Shown here in pieces: positions 22,501 to 33,983 of a stretch of DNA of 64,000 bases. The stretch is from Spongilla lacustris (taxonomy: Eukaryota; Porifera; Demospongiae; Spongillida; Spongillidae). Numbering within the stretch: the stretch's first letter is position 1; each line of letters begins with the position of its first letter. Position numbers and translations under genes: made by a program. Under the pieces are notes generated by a model that was not told where the DNA came from, ran no database searches, and was given only the letters and a program-made list of their open reading frames with translations. Where the stretch lies: the NCBI GenBank assembly GCA_949361645.1, contig OX442428.1, forward strand, positions 7,538,964 to 7,602,963. Direction: 5' to 3'.

Positions 22501-25500
22501 CAGTATGTGGAGGAACAGTTACCAATGGTGTGGTTCAATTCAATATTGCAACATTACCTCAAATTATAATAGGTACATGTATAGAGTAAATATTACTTCT
22601 TGCATAAATAGGCCACTCCCTAATTAAAACTTCATCTGTCTTTTTCTGTAACCATTCTGATTTGTTCAGTGGCAGGGACTGCCTCTGCTGTAGTAATTTC
22701 CCAGGATTATGAACATACCACAGTGATGTGCACCTTTAATGATGGACTCTCTCACTACTGTCTTCTCTGCTGCAGTACTGACCCATCAGTACAAGTCTCT
22801 GCATACAGTAACATATCAAGTATCAGTGGTTCTGTTGTCACTGTTAGCCTTTATGTGAAGCCTGGAGCTGTGTACTATTGTAAGGCACCTGCTGCAGATG
22901 ATGTCATCACTAGCTGCCCAGCTGATCAAGGTTTAGGTATGTATCTTTGTGCTCTCTGTGGCTTTGATAAAGCAAAATGAATGAGGTATTGAAGTATAGC
23001 ACAATATATTGGGCAAGGTTATTTTATTTAATACTGATGTGGTCTAAATATTTCAGTGCAGTGCAACTGATGGCATGTTTGTTGAAACCTAATTACTTAC
23101 TTATGTATATTTGGCATGCCTCAATTGATTTGTAAGCTGATTATTATTTTTAATGCTGAAATATTTCCCCTCCCGGAGTTTTCTCTCAGAGCCTACCATC
23201 CTTCGAAAAGGTTTGCGAGCTACATCGTCCTACTTTGCGCTTTATTCCTTCCATGGCTAGGCCAGCCTTCGCTCGTGTTCTGTCAGCCTCCCTGAGATCT
23301 GTTCTGAGTGATAACTCTGAAGAGGCCTGGCTAAAGTTGTTCATGTTGCCGAAGTGTGTTCTCCCATCTGCTAAGCGCAGAGGAAGAAACCTTAAGCCCA
23401 CCTCCATCGAGGTCTTGTGCAAACTCTGGTCTGACAATGAGGTTGGACACCTGTGGAACCTAGCAAAAGGAAACACCTCCCACTTCCGCAGTAGACAGGC
23501 CTCTGCTGAAGAACCAGAGGGTGATAGAATCAGCTATCTCATTAGCTAAGGCAGGTATGTTCGGGAAAGCTTGTGGCATTCTTCTCTCAGCAGGGATAGC
23601 TCCAAACGACAACAATACATGGAAGCTTTTGCTTTCCAAGCATCCAAGTTGCCCACCTCCCCATGTTACCCAGGTTCCAACTGCTCCGATATCTATTGGT
23701 CCTGATTTCAACATCCTTGGAGTCCTGCAGTCATTTCCAAAGGGATCAGCTGCAGGTCCTCAGGCCTCAGAATCCAGGCATTCCTTTATCTACTTCCATA
23801 TGTTCCTCCCTCAGGGACGTAGTCAATCTCCTGTCATCTGGCAAGGCACCCTCTTATGTCTCGAAGTTTCTGGCAAGTGGCAGTTTGACTGCCCTGAAAA
23901 AATCCAAATCTGGCTGTCTTCCTGATGTCAGACCTATTGCCGTTGGGGAAACTTTGAGGAGGTTAACTGGGAAGTGCTTGTGTTCCTTGATAAAGTGCAA
24001 GGCCTCAGAATTTTTTCAGCCCCTTCAGTTTGGGGTAGCCTGCACTTCAGGATCAGAGAAGGTAGTGCATGGCCTCAGGGCATGCATGGATAAGCACTGG
24101 GAGGATGATGATTTTGCAGTAGTTAAGGTGGACATGCGCAATGCTTTTAATTTGGTCTCCAGACAAGCCATACTAGATGAATGCGCTCTCCATTTCCCCG
24201 AGCTTTTACCCTGGGCCACATGGTGCTATGCTGCTCATCCCTTGCTGTGGCACCCCATGGGTCACATCTCCTCAGAAGCAGGTGTCCAACAAGGGGACCC
24301 CCTGGGCCCCCTGCTCTTTGCACTTTTCCTGCAGAAGATCATAAATGCCATTGATGCTGATGATGACTGTGTCCACATACTCTATCAAGCCTGGTACCTC
24401 GACGATGGGACCTTAGCCGGCAAGAAATCTGCTATCCTTCGTGCCCTTTCTCTGTTGGATTCTATTGGACCAGCCCTTGGCATTTTTGTAAATTTGTCCA
24501 AATGTGAGGTGTTTTGTAAAGGCGACACCAGCGAGTTTCCATCATCTATGAAGTCCTCTCATGTACCTCACCTTGTCTTACTTGGTGCTCCTATAGGGGA
24601 CTACCTTTTATGTGGAAATTATGCAGCTTCAAAGCGTTCAGAGGCCATGAGGTTGTTATCCATACTGGTAGACGTAGCGGCCTCTGACCCTCAGGTGGCT
24701 TTGACTCTGCTTCGTTTGTGTGGGAGCTATTGTAAATTAATCCATTTGGCTAGAGCTACTCCACCTAGTTTAGTCTCAGAGGCACTTGAGCTGTTTGATG
24801 TTGAGGTTAGGCAATGCTTCGCACAGAGTATAGCTGTAGAGGTTACTGATCGTGCATGGCAGCAGGCCCAACTGAATCTAAGTCACGGAGGTCTTGGGCT
24901 CCGCTCAGTTTCCCACCACTCCTCAGCTGCCTATATTGCCTCCCTTTGTGCTTCCGGCTTTGGTGATGCCCAGAATCCACACCTATCTCACTCGGTTGAT
25001 TTCTTCAACACTTTAGTCTCCCCGTCTGTAGTAATCTCTGTGGAAGCTATCACAGCCTCACCAATCCACCAAAGGGTACTGTCAAAGAAACTAGAGGACC
25101 ACCAGTTCTCATTGTTATTAGAAACATCATCACCTGCTGACAAGGCTCGGCTGCTCTCTGAGTCAGCACCTCATGCTGCATCCTGGCTACTAGTCACACC
25201 TTCTCCTGGTCTTGACCTGCACCTTGAACCTAATGAGCTGCAAATCTCGATCCAATGGTGGCTAGCCCTGGCATAGCTCTTGACCACCTAGGCAACCACG
25301 CTTCTACCTGTAAACGGGGTGGTGATGTCGCAACCCGCCACAACCATCTGCAAAATGTTCTTGTAGAATTCTGCCATTGTGCCCATCTAGGAGTGAGAGT
25401 TGAGTCGGGCAGTGGCCTTACACCAGACCTAAGCCATACTCGGCCAGCAGATGTACTTGTCCTCAATTGGGAGAGAGGGAAACACGCTGCCCTAGACATC

Positions 25501-28500
25501 ACTGTGACCTCTCCCTTAATCCCTTCCATCCTAACAGCAGCAAGCTTGTCTGAAGGGGCTGCAGCTGAGAAGGCAGAGGCCAGGAAGCACAGAGCAAACG
25601 ACCCCAAGTGTTCAGAGCTGGGTTGGCTGTGTATCCCTCTTGCGGTGGAGACGTATGGAAACTGAGGAAGGGAAGCCCAAACCACCTTCTCCCGCCTGGC
25701 CTCTCACCTGGCCATCACCACTTCCTCCTACAAAGGTAAGGTACTCACGGAAATGTACAGCAAGCTGAACTTCACCCTGGTCAGGGCTGTGGCTAGGGCC
25801 TTATTGGCAAGGTGTGCACCCTCCCTTGGCCTCATGGACATCCTTTGAACATTTAATTATAATTATAATGAAAGGTTTAAATTCATGTGCCACTCACAAT
25901 TAAATGCACACACAATGGATATATTTTGTGCAGCAAAATTGATACTTTTGATATTTTTTCTTGCCCCAACTGCAATCATTAGGGGTGTACATCTATCTTG
26001 CAGTAGGAATTGGTACTCCTCTGGTTTCAGTTGTTTTACTTATGCTACTGCTCTGCGGCTGCTATGCAATTAAAAAAGGTAAAATCATCTACATGTATTT
26101 CTTGTTGGTTATTAACTGCCTTTCCATTTCACAACTGAAACCATGATGACCCTCCAGTTTATACTGGTACCCATGTGATGGGCTCTAATAAGATGCAACG
26201 CAGTAATGTAGAGATGAATATTAATGCTGCATATGGAGCATATTAGTTCCATCCTGACAATTGTTGCAATATAATTTTTCATACAATTAGCCTTAAATTT
26301 TTACTTCATGTCAGCACTGATTATTTAGGATGTCAATTTCGTGGTCTTGTGTGATATTCTCTAGCATTAAAACTTATCTGATTGTCATGCGGAAAAAATC
26401 TCTCACTTTAAACCTACCTGGAAGGGTGTAGACAAGGCAGCAGGTAAAAAGCACGTGCACTATATAGTTATTAATTGAGATAACCAAAGTTGTGGTGCTA
26501 CATGTATAGTAGTACTAGCATAATGCAATGAAGGAAATAGCAGCTCTAGGAATATCCTTTATTTAATAAATACACACCAATAACTATTACAAAGGACACT
26601 ACCATCATCATGAGTGAGCAGCCAAGCCTCAAGAGGAAGGTCAGCACATTGACTTACAGCAGATTTGGTGGTTCTTGCCCCACCCAGCAGCCTACTACCT
26701 GACATCCTGCTTAACACAATCCACATCTTTGAAGTAAGGTTTTGACATTGCAGAAACACATCAAAGCAACAGAGGCATGCTGCTGCAAAATGGGGTGGGC
26801 CTAGTTATTTGAAGTGAGCCACATAAGCTTGTGCCCACATCACAATAGCAGGGGAACAAGCCACCTGTGGATATAATACCATAACACAGTACGAGTATTT
26901 ATTGCATTGGCTTGGTGTTATTGCCATTGGGGCTCAGGACAATAATGGTGCTGTGGCTCTTGATGTTTTGATGGCAGCCTATTGCAATAGTTTACTTAGC
27001 ATTTAATTAGTGCATGTGTGAAATTGTGCAGTAACTTCCTACTCACTATTAATAACAATAAATGTACTGAATGTTTGACAATTTAATTCATTAAGCTGGG
27101 TCACATGCACAGCACACCTAATAGAAATTCAGGATTGGAGCAATGTTTATTAAGTGGCAATGTGAAGTAAAGCATTTACACCCTTTGCTTGAATAAGTAT
27201 TCACGTCCAATATTATATATAGTGATATTAGGATGTAATCATGTGGTATCTTGCCCCTTATGATTTAATTTACTTCAAATTTAATTAATGGATACATGGA
27301 TTTGCTATCTATATATAGTATTTATAGCTCTTGCAGTTTGTACATTTGAGTCTTTACAATACAGTACGTACTATTAGTAAATCAATTTAATCTTGTAGAT
27401 ACCTTATGTAGTAACATAGAGCTAAAAGGCAGAAGAGGCAGATTGGGGCAGGTTCCTAATGCAGTTATCCCTCTGGATGGCTAGTTACATCCCTGGATCT
27501 ATAAACTAGTAAATGTTCTTGTGGAGTCTATTACCTTATAAACTATTTGCACTTTTTTTCCTGTGAATTATAATTAGCATTTGCATGTGTGAATGTGTAT
27601 TTATAATATTCAATTGTGAAAAGTGGAGGTAGTTTGTTGATAGGATCTACTATATTAAGTGTGTTCCTCTATTTATAGTGATTACACTATACCACTGCTT
27701 TTAAACTAAAAAAATTTAACTTACAACATAGTCATATATTTATGCCGCCAATGTGTCTATATGTAGCTGTATTTTACATCATCCATGCTTCCTTCGCCCA
27801 TTAGTGATATACATGTATCTGGCAATAGGAATTGGTACCCCATTGGTATCAGTTATATTGCTTCTGCTGCTGCTCTATGGCTGCTATGCAATTAAAAGAA
27901 GTAAGATATTCCAGTACTATCAGATTCCTTTATATTTTCTTCATGAAGTCTTTAATTCCATCAATCAGAATTGCATGAGTACAAATTTTTATTGAAAGTT
28001 CCTTTATTTTGAATTTGTACTTTTTTTAAAAAGCTTTTGGAAATCAACACAAGATAAACAATCTGACAGCTCACCATCCAATGTGAAGTGTGGTGCTGAT
28101 GGAAAGTCTCATAACAGTCCAGAGAACAAGATGATGCACTCGGAGAAAACAGAGGTGACATACTAGTGGTAACCTTTTGAGTGTTAGGGGAGGGAGGATG
28201 AAGGGGTGCATGCAATCCTTTGTACATTGATTTACACGTTGAACGTCTAATTGCCCAGAATGAAATATAGCTGTTGGTGTATTTTACATCGTTGTTCCAA
28301 ATGAGGGCAAATTTAGCATTGCACCATTTTAGGCAATACAAGGTTCATTGGAGGAGTGTGCACCATGTTAGGCAATACAAGGTTCATCGGAGGGGTGTGC
28401 ACCATGTTAGGCAATACAAGGTTCATTGGAGGAGTGTGCACCATGTTAGGCAATACAAGGTTCATTGGAGGGGTGTGCACCATGTTAGGCAATACAAGGT

Positions 28501-29037
28501 TCATTGGAGGGGTGTGCACCATGTTATGCAATACAAGGTCATGCAGACTAAGCATGCAGGTAATTAACCAAACCTCATCGATCACCAAGATATGCTTGTG
28601 GCTCTTTATTCCACAGGACGATTCTTATTCCTACATCAAGGCCAAACACTCGAGACATGCAGTTGATAGGTAAAATTTAAAGTGCACTCTAAAACTAACA
28701 TTAGTATTCTCCGTACAGAGCTCCGGCTAATGTTGAAGTAGTCGTCCTCTCACAAATAGTATGCCACACTGCAATAATACCATTGCCATTTCAAGTTAAG
28801 TTTGTCTCCATCATAGACCTATGAAAAGTATGACTACGTCAAAACACAGCGGTCTGCTGCACTATTAAAACCAAGGTATGGTGTTTGGTTGGGTCGAGAG
28901 TGTCCACTGTTTCATTGCATACAAGCAAATACTATTATCTTTCTACATTTAGCCCAGTCATACAGGCCAACCCCTACAGCACAAGCTCAGAGACATATCT
29001 TGGAAGTGTACAGGAGTTTAGGGGCAAAAACCACTAG
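19529..29037 (+). CDS. Receptor gene B: A-type ectodomain with two alternative TM/tail modules
   Basis: Predicted type I receptor paralogous to gene A. Common coding exons are 19529-19543, 20142-20181, 20398-20781, 21074-21346, 21406-21745, 22261-22572 and 22670-22936. Exons 1-2 give the signal peptide MLLKLFFLHILSVWTAS. Next come the Cys/Ig-like domain, two FN3 domains and two CxxCC domains. After a 3-kb intron holding a retrotransposon come two usable endings, both joining in phase 1. The short ending is TM 25983-26078 plus tail 26158-26246 (VYTGTHV...AAYGAY). The long ending is TM 27805-27900 plus 28054-28154, 28617-28669, 28719-28758, 28817-28875 and 28953-29037, equal to the tail of gene A. 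The second FN3 exon has the same one-base frameshift as gene A. Alternative splicing to a motif-poor or a tyrosine-rich tail is inferred from phase and intact reading frames. Confidence 0.78.
20876..20930 (+). pseudogene. Duplicated 3' end of the Cys/Ig-like exon
   Basis: The string TTGATTTGGGAAGCACTAAT followed by GCTGCTAGTAGGTGAG repeats the last about 45 nt of exon 3 (near 20745-20790) within the next intron. It lacks the rest of the exon and looks like a remnant of unequal exchange. Confidence 0.6.
23161..25875 (+). mobile_element. R2-like non-LTR retrotransposon with restriction-like endonuclease, decayed, in intron of gene B
   Basis: The insertion is bounded by comparison with the uninterrupted intron of gene C (joined near AATGCTGA / GGTTTAAATTC). 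Coding runs on the plus strand from about 23180 to 25848. In order: an N-terminal region (SMARPAFARV...LFMLPKCVL), a linker (FPKGSAAGP), reverse transcriptase motifs, then the C-terminal endonuclease. The RT motifs are VRPIAVGETLRRL, VDMRNAFN (motif A), GVQQGDPLGPLLFA (motif B), WYLDDGT at 24392-24412 (motif C) and LLGAPIG. The endonuclease shows HLGNHASTCKRGGDVATRHN and RPADVLVLNWERGK...DITVTSPL. Defects: at least three frames in the N-terminal third, loss of the Cys-x-x-Cys stretch at 25270 with a frameshift, and a TGA at about 25664. The 3' end is TTGAACATTTAATTATAATTATAATGA-like, resembling a microsatellite tail, and the 5' end is probably truncated. It cannot be active. Confidence 0.8.
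25983..26246 (+). CDS. Short TM/tail module of gene B
   Basis: Exon 25983-26078 (phase 1 at both ends) encodes a transmembrane helix beginning VYIYLAVGIGTPLVSVVLL. Exon 26158-26246 adds a 28-residue tail that starts VYTGTHVMGS and ends AAYGAY before TAG. Gene C has the same module (42670-42920). The tail has no clear SH2-type docking motif, in contrast to the long module 1.8 kb downstream. Confidence 0.75.
26250..27507. repeat. Segmental duplication of the 3' flank of gene C
   Basis: This non-coding block matches 42925-44235 with small indels. It ends abruptly near 27507 (after GGATCTATAAACTAGTAAAT), where sequence equal to the gene A intron (13267 onward, GTTCTTGTGGAGTCTATTAC) takes over. 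The junction marks a recombination breakpoint. Confidence 0.75.
26580..26780 (-). pseudogene. Relic of a SWIM/YqaJ-type transposon protein
   Basis: The minus strand reads VLSRMSGSRLLGGARTTKS then DLPLEAWLLTHDDGSVLC, stopping at a GTAATA splice-like site. The phrase W-x-x-x-x-x-D-G-x-V-L-x-x-H-C is typical of the start of SWIM zinc fingers in YqaJ-bearing mobile elements; here the downstream C-x-C/C-x-H part is missing. The same relic is in the duplicate at about 43330-43500, so insertion predates the duplication. Assignment is by eye and tentative. Confidence 0.35.
27805..29037 (+). CDS. Long TM/tyrosine-tail module of gene B
   Basis: Six exons repeat the 3' half of gene A: TM 27805-27900, then 28054-28154, 28617-28669, 28719-28758, 28817-28875 and 28953-29037. 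The tail reads NKQSDSSPS..., DDSYSYIKAKHS, APANVEVVVLSQI, TYEKYDYVKT and ends ETYLGSVQEFRGKNH. Intron phases (1,0,2,0,2) match gene A exactly, and no frameshift is present, which argues for selection. The minisatellite occupies the same intron. It could serve as an alternative ending of gene B or be the 3' half of a fused paralogue. Confidence 0.75.
28320..28541 (+). repeat. 39-bp minisatellite, array 2 (intron of gene B long tail)
   Basis: About five and a half units of the GTTCATTGGAGGGGTGTGCA repeat sit in the intron between the first two long-tail exons, the homologous position to array 1. Some units have GGAGGAGTG. Confidence 0.95.
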
Positions 29038-30170
29038 CATCTTGTGAAGCACGGAAAATAAAAAATAAGCTTGTGAAAATGTTTTACTGTTTTGGATTAT
29101 GCAGTATAAATGTGAGCTGTGTGTATTCCCAATCCATGTCTGCACCAACTGCATGGCTAAAGATCAAGAGGATTGCTTCCTCACATTTCAGTTTTGTACT
29201 TTCAGCTGCAAATGGGCTTCATAGGTATAATAGAAGCCAATTTGCTTTGTTTAATGATATGAAAAAAAAAAGTTATTTGATATAGGCAGGGATTGCAACA
29301 AGGTAAGCCATTTTAGTGTACAATACATTTCAATTCTTTATAAGTACAAAAAATGAGACCAGCAGTATTCCAAAATAAAAACCAGCGAAGAAGTATATAT
29401 ATGTTGGTTAAACGGCATAATTGCCATGTTATACTGACTGAGCTATATGTTGGAAATAGTTTACCAGAGGTTTAGTAATGGGTGCCCAGCCCTATTGTAC
29501 TGTACAGGCTGGAAACAACGTATTACTCTGTCCACTTTGTGACATAGGTGTGTTTTTCTATCTTGTGAAAGCCCTTTATAAATGGCTGGGGGGCAATCCA
29601 GGCTCAATGTAACTAACAAGTAGCCTGTGGCACTTTATAGCTGCAGCAATAACATTATCTATGATGAGAAGTTACTATATCAGATTTGAAGGCACACTAA
29701 GATCTTTTTAACCATAAAATATATTCCTAGCTCTCAAATTAAGACTTGAGTAATCAGTTCAGTGCTCATTTCAGAATTTTTGAACCACAACACAATGCAA
29801 TGGTTAGGAACCCTAGCCATCCATGATAAGTACTGGTGCTTTCTTTAATCCATTAAAATCAGAAAGAGTTGAAGAGTTAAACATTCCTTCATACATTCAA
29901 AGGTTGAAAGGTTGATACATGTGTGGCAAACCACCTTAACTACCTTCATCCTCTTCTCAACACTGCTGTTTTTTTGATGATATATATAGTGCCTGATATG
30001 ACAGCAGGATGTAGAGTACAGGTGTGGCCACTCCCTCTTAAAACAACCAACAATCAAGAAAATTTGATTAAGCTACTCAACTGGGGTCTCCCTGGTACTG
30101 ATATAACACTACAAGTCTGCGGTATTAAACTATTAGGTGGATAATACAAGGAAGACAATAAACACATTAT
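29038..30170. other. Flank of gene B; unidentified open stretch
   Basis: After 29170 no similarity to other loci in the window is apparent. An open stretch at about 29991-30143 follows a TATATAG acceptor-like site and reads VPDMTAGCRVQVWPLPL...GLPGTDITLQVCGIKLLGG before TAA. It may be a stray exon, but I recognise no domain. Confidence 0.35.
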
Positions 30171-30174
30171 ATGT

Positions 30175-30262
30175 GAAAGTTAGGTCTATGGCGGAGGAGC
30201 TATCCTAGAAAGGACAGCTGTGGCATTGGCACAGACCAGGTTGAGATTCAGCCGACCATAGA
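30175..30262 (-). pseudogene. C-terminal scrap of an R2-like element
   Basis: The minus strand reads LNEIYGRLNLNLVCANATA, nearly the same as LNNLYGRLNLNLV at the C terminus of the relic at 52694-53421. Only about 30 codons remain. Confidence 0.55.
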
Positions 30263-30444
30263 TCTCGTTGAGTATGATGGATTTTGGCCGGCATGTGGAG
30301 GTAGTCTGCAGTAAATATGTTTCTGTACCTCATTTTTCTTTTTTGGAAAATCAATGATTCCAGTTTTGTAAATTTTGTAAGTATTTATGCAAGTTGACCG
30401 CTTTGATGCTTGTTTGTTTTAAAGCTTTCATAAGTCAATAAAAG

Positions 30445-30533
30445 ATAATCAAGCAATCAACATATCACCGCTGTGCTAATGGAAAATTATGCAAAGGTTC
30501 ACTGAGCCAACTAATAAAATGAATACCATACAG
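30445..30533 (+). pseudogene. Relic tail exon of a further receptor paralogue
   Basis: This 89-nt stretch resembles the first tail exon of genes A and B (13927-14027, 28054-28154). It starts after AAAAG, contains KQS and a CANGK/CGADGK counterpart, and ends at CAG-GTGATA like the others. It has a stop (AAATGA) and about 12 nt deleted. Its downstream intron carries the largest 39-bp array, as expected for a decayed fourth copy of the locus. No TM or ectodomain exon was found upstream. Confidence 0.5.
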
Positions 30534-30775
30534 GTGATATGGACTTCATTATCAGAAGTGTAGTCCAATCAAAATACTAACAGCACATTTTTTGTTGGAA
30601 ATGTGGCATGTGCTTGTGTTTGAGGGGGAGGAGTATCAGGTATTAATTGCATATGCATTGAAGGTCTGGTTGGCAATGTTGTAAAACATACATGCTGGAG
30701 CTACATTATGTCTTTGTAAAGGCTATTTGCAATACAAATATTGTTATTTCAGGTGAGAGTCAGGCAATGCAAAGT

Positions 30776-32191
30776 TCAGGAGGGATGTGCACCATGTTAT
30801 GCAATACAAGGTTCATTGGAGGGGTGTGCACCATGTTAGGCAATACAAGGTTCATTGGAGGGGTGTGCACCATATTAGGCAATACAAGGTTCATTGGAGG
30901 GGTGTGCACCATGTTAGGCAATACAAGGTTCATTGGAGGGGTGTGCACCATGTTAGGCAATACAAGGTTCATTGGAGGGGTGTGCACCATGTTAGGCAAT
31001 ACAAGGTTCATTGGAGGGGTGTGCACCATGTTAGGCAATACAAGGTTCATTGGAGGGGTGTGCACCATATTAGGCAATACAAGGTTCATTGGAGGGGTGT
31101 GCACCATGTTATGCAATACAAGGTTCATTGGAGGGGTGTGCACCATGTTAGGCAATACAAGGTTCATTGGAGGGGTGTGCACCCTATTAGGCAATACTAG
31201 GTTCATTGGAGGGGTGTGCACCATGTTAGGCAATACAAGGTTCATTGGAGGGGTGTGCACCATGTTAGGCAATACAAGGTTCATTGGAGGGGTGTGCACC
31301 ATGTTAGGCAATACAAGGTTCATTGGAGGGGTGTGCACCATGTTAGGCAATACAAGGTTCATTGGAGGGGTGTGCACCATGTTATGCAATACAAGGTTCA
31401 TTGGAGGGGTGTGCACCATGTTAGGCAATACAAGGTTCATTGGAGGGGTGTGCACCATGTTAGGCAATACAAGGTTCATTGGAGGGGTGTGCACCCTATT
31501 AGGCAATACTAGGTTCATTGGAGGGGTGTGCACCATGTTAGGCAATACAAGGTTCATTGGAGGGGTGTGCACCATGTTAGGCAATACAAGGTTCATTGAA
31601 GGGGTGTGCACCATGTTAGGCAATACAAGGTTCGTTGGAGGGGTGTGCACCGTTCATTGAAGGGGTGTGCACCATGTTAGGCAATACAAGGTTCATTGGA
31701 GGGGTGTGCACCATATTAGGCAATACAAGGCTCATTGGAGGGGTGTGCACCATGTTAGGCAATACAAGGTTCATTGGAGGGGTGTGCACCATGTTAGGCA
31801 ATACAAGGTTCATTGGAGGGGTGTGCACCATGTTAGGCAATACAAGGTTCATTGGAGGGGTGTGCACCATGTTAGGCAATACAAGGTTCATTGGAGGGGT
31901 GTGCACCATTCATTGAAGGGGTGTGCACCATGTTAGGCAATACAAGGTTCATTGGAGGGGTGTGCACCATGTCATGCAATACAAGGTTCGTTGTAGGGGT
32001 GTGCACCGTTCATTGAAGGGGTGTGCACCATGTTAGGCAATACAAGGTTCGTTGGAGGGGTGTGTACCATGTTAGGCAATACAAGGTTCATTGGAGGGGT
32101 GTGCACCATGTTAGGCAATACAAGGTTCATTGGAGGGGTGTACACCATGTTAGGCAATACAAGGTTCATTGGAGGGGTGTGCACCATGTTA
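30776..32191 (+). repeat. 39-bp minisatellite, array 3a
   Basis: About 36 tandem units, many identical, plus truncated 22-bp units (GTTCATTGAAGGGGTGTGCACC) at about 31650, 31909 and 32008. It ends at CATGTTA where the MULE-type element begins, and the array resumes at 37694. Long open frames through it are artefacts of the 13-codon period. Confidence 0.95.
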
Positions 32192-32404
32192 CAGGCGCGT
32201 ATCCAGAAATTGAAGGAGGGGGGTGCCGAATGGATAGCGCGCGCAGCGCGCGAAATTTTTTGCAACCACGCTCACTCAGCAGTATAGTTTAACAGAAATA
32301 CATGTACAACGGCTCAATCGGCAAGAATGTCTGCAATCGCCAAGGATGGCGCCGAGCGCATACACTAATAGGGTACATGCATATACATGTATAATTGTAT
32401 ATCC

Positions 32405-32790
32405 AGAAGCCGCCGAAGCCTCCTCCCTTCCCCTCCTCCCTTCCCCTCCTCCCTTCACCTCCCATCCTCCCTTCCCCCTCCCTTCACCTCCCATCCTCCC
32501 TTCCCCTTCCATCCTCCAGTCCCCTCCTCCCTTCACCTCCCATCCTCCCTTCACCTCGCATCCTCCCTTCCCCTCCCATCCTCCCTTCACCTCCCTCCTC
32601 CCTTCACCTCGCATCCCCTCCTCCTCTCACCTCCCTCCTCCCTTCACCTCGCATCCCCTCCTCCTCTCACCTCCCCTCCTCCTCTCACCTCCCCTCCTCC
32701 TCTCACCTTCCATCCTCCCTTCCCCTCCCTTCCCCTTCTCCCTTCCCTTCCTCTCTCCTCTCTCACTCTTCTTCCTTCCCCTCCTTCACG
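32405..32790 (+). repeat. CCTCC/TTCACC polypyrimidine repeat
   Basis: About 390 nt almost free of purines on the plus strand, built from CCCTCCTCCCTTCACCTCCC variants. Strong strand asymmetry makes triplex formation possible. Three open frames of P/S/L-rich sequence are artefacts. Confidence 0.9.
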
Positions 32791-33983
32791 AATCACTTCC
32801 TTCTCCACCTGTTTGCCCCAACACAGCTGGATATCATGGATACAGTTTGGCCATGATGGTAGACCTATTCTGTGCTGTACTCATTGGTGGTGCTTTTGCA
32901 CACCACTTCTGAAAATGGCAAGCAATCTGGTAAGCATCTTTGGTGTGAATGGCCAATTGCTTTAATCATATACATACTCACATCAAGGACAGACATTTAA
33001 GGTCATTAATCTGATACCTTTGCTACTGGCTTTGGAGAATGCATGCGTACCTTCAGTCAAGAGAAGAGGGCTTTGAATCATGTGTGGATAGTTTCATGAT
33101 TGGGGGGGGGTGGGGGGGGGGGTGCTATGCTTCGGTTGATCCTGATAAACCAATTTTGGTAGCTCGTAATCCATGGTGGTTTAATGAAAAGCGTGTTAGG
33201 CTAGGCATTAGAAAATAGCATTAAATATCATGATGCTCTGGGTAGTTAAGGGCATTTGTGGTCTGAGCATATGATGTTGTTCCTTCACTACTAATACCTC
33301 CTCTCCTCCACTACCACTCCTTTTATAGGGGTCCCCTCACCTTTCAAAATAACCTGGCTGAGAGACTGGGTGTTGCTCACATGCCAGTTCAGATACTTAG
33401 CTGTTTAAAAGAAAGAATTTTTGTGTGATTTAATGATGATAGCAAGTGAGCAGAACAAACTGTCCTATATTGCTGTGGTGTGATGCACTATATCAGGACC
33501 TACGTTAGTAGGTCCTATGTAGGATTTGAAGTGTCAAAAACTCATACAATCACCATTATTATCGTGTAAATACTGTGTAGTAATGTGTGCATTTATGTAT
33601 CCATCCTGCTGCTTGCAAAAAGCAATATTTATAGTAAATTATATACATTTGGCATAAAGTAGGTGTTCGATTTTAAGAAGCGGCTATCGATGGGTCAAAA
33701 AATTATTTATTATTTTTAAAGAACCATGGTGGTTTACCCAAATGTATTACGTGCATGAGCGATACGTACCCTCCTGCTTATTATAATATAGTCTATGCAT
33801 GGTGGTTTGCACTCAATTTTATACCCATAGGCATAGATAGCGTCACTTTTTCGTCATATAATCGGGTGGTCTTTTGGTAGAACACCCAATGTTCATACCA
33901 AGGCTGCTAACTGCAGGGGTGTATCAGATCAGCATTTTATACGGGGATGTCTATAAATATTTATTGAATAAAAAGTAAGGGAA

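Noticed and set aside
26559..26759. Receptor-related exon on the minus strand inside gene B
   Set aside because: It reads instead as a SWIM/YqaJ-type mobile-element relic and is duplicated with the gene C flank.
30692..31660. Open frames of 322 and 296 residues with 13-residue repeats (CTMLGNTRFIGGV and antisense)
   Set aside because: They arise because the 39-bp minisatellite unit is a multiple of three; all frames are open on both strands and the same repeats lie inside introns of genes A and B.
32276..32965. Pro/Ser-rich or Gly/Glu-rich frames
   Set aside because: Polypyrimidine low-complexity DNA read in three frames; no start context, domain or splice support.
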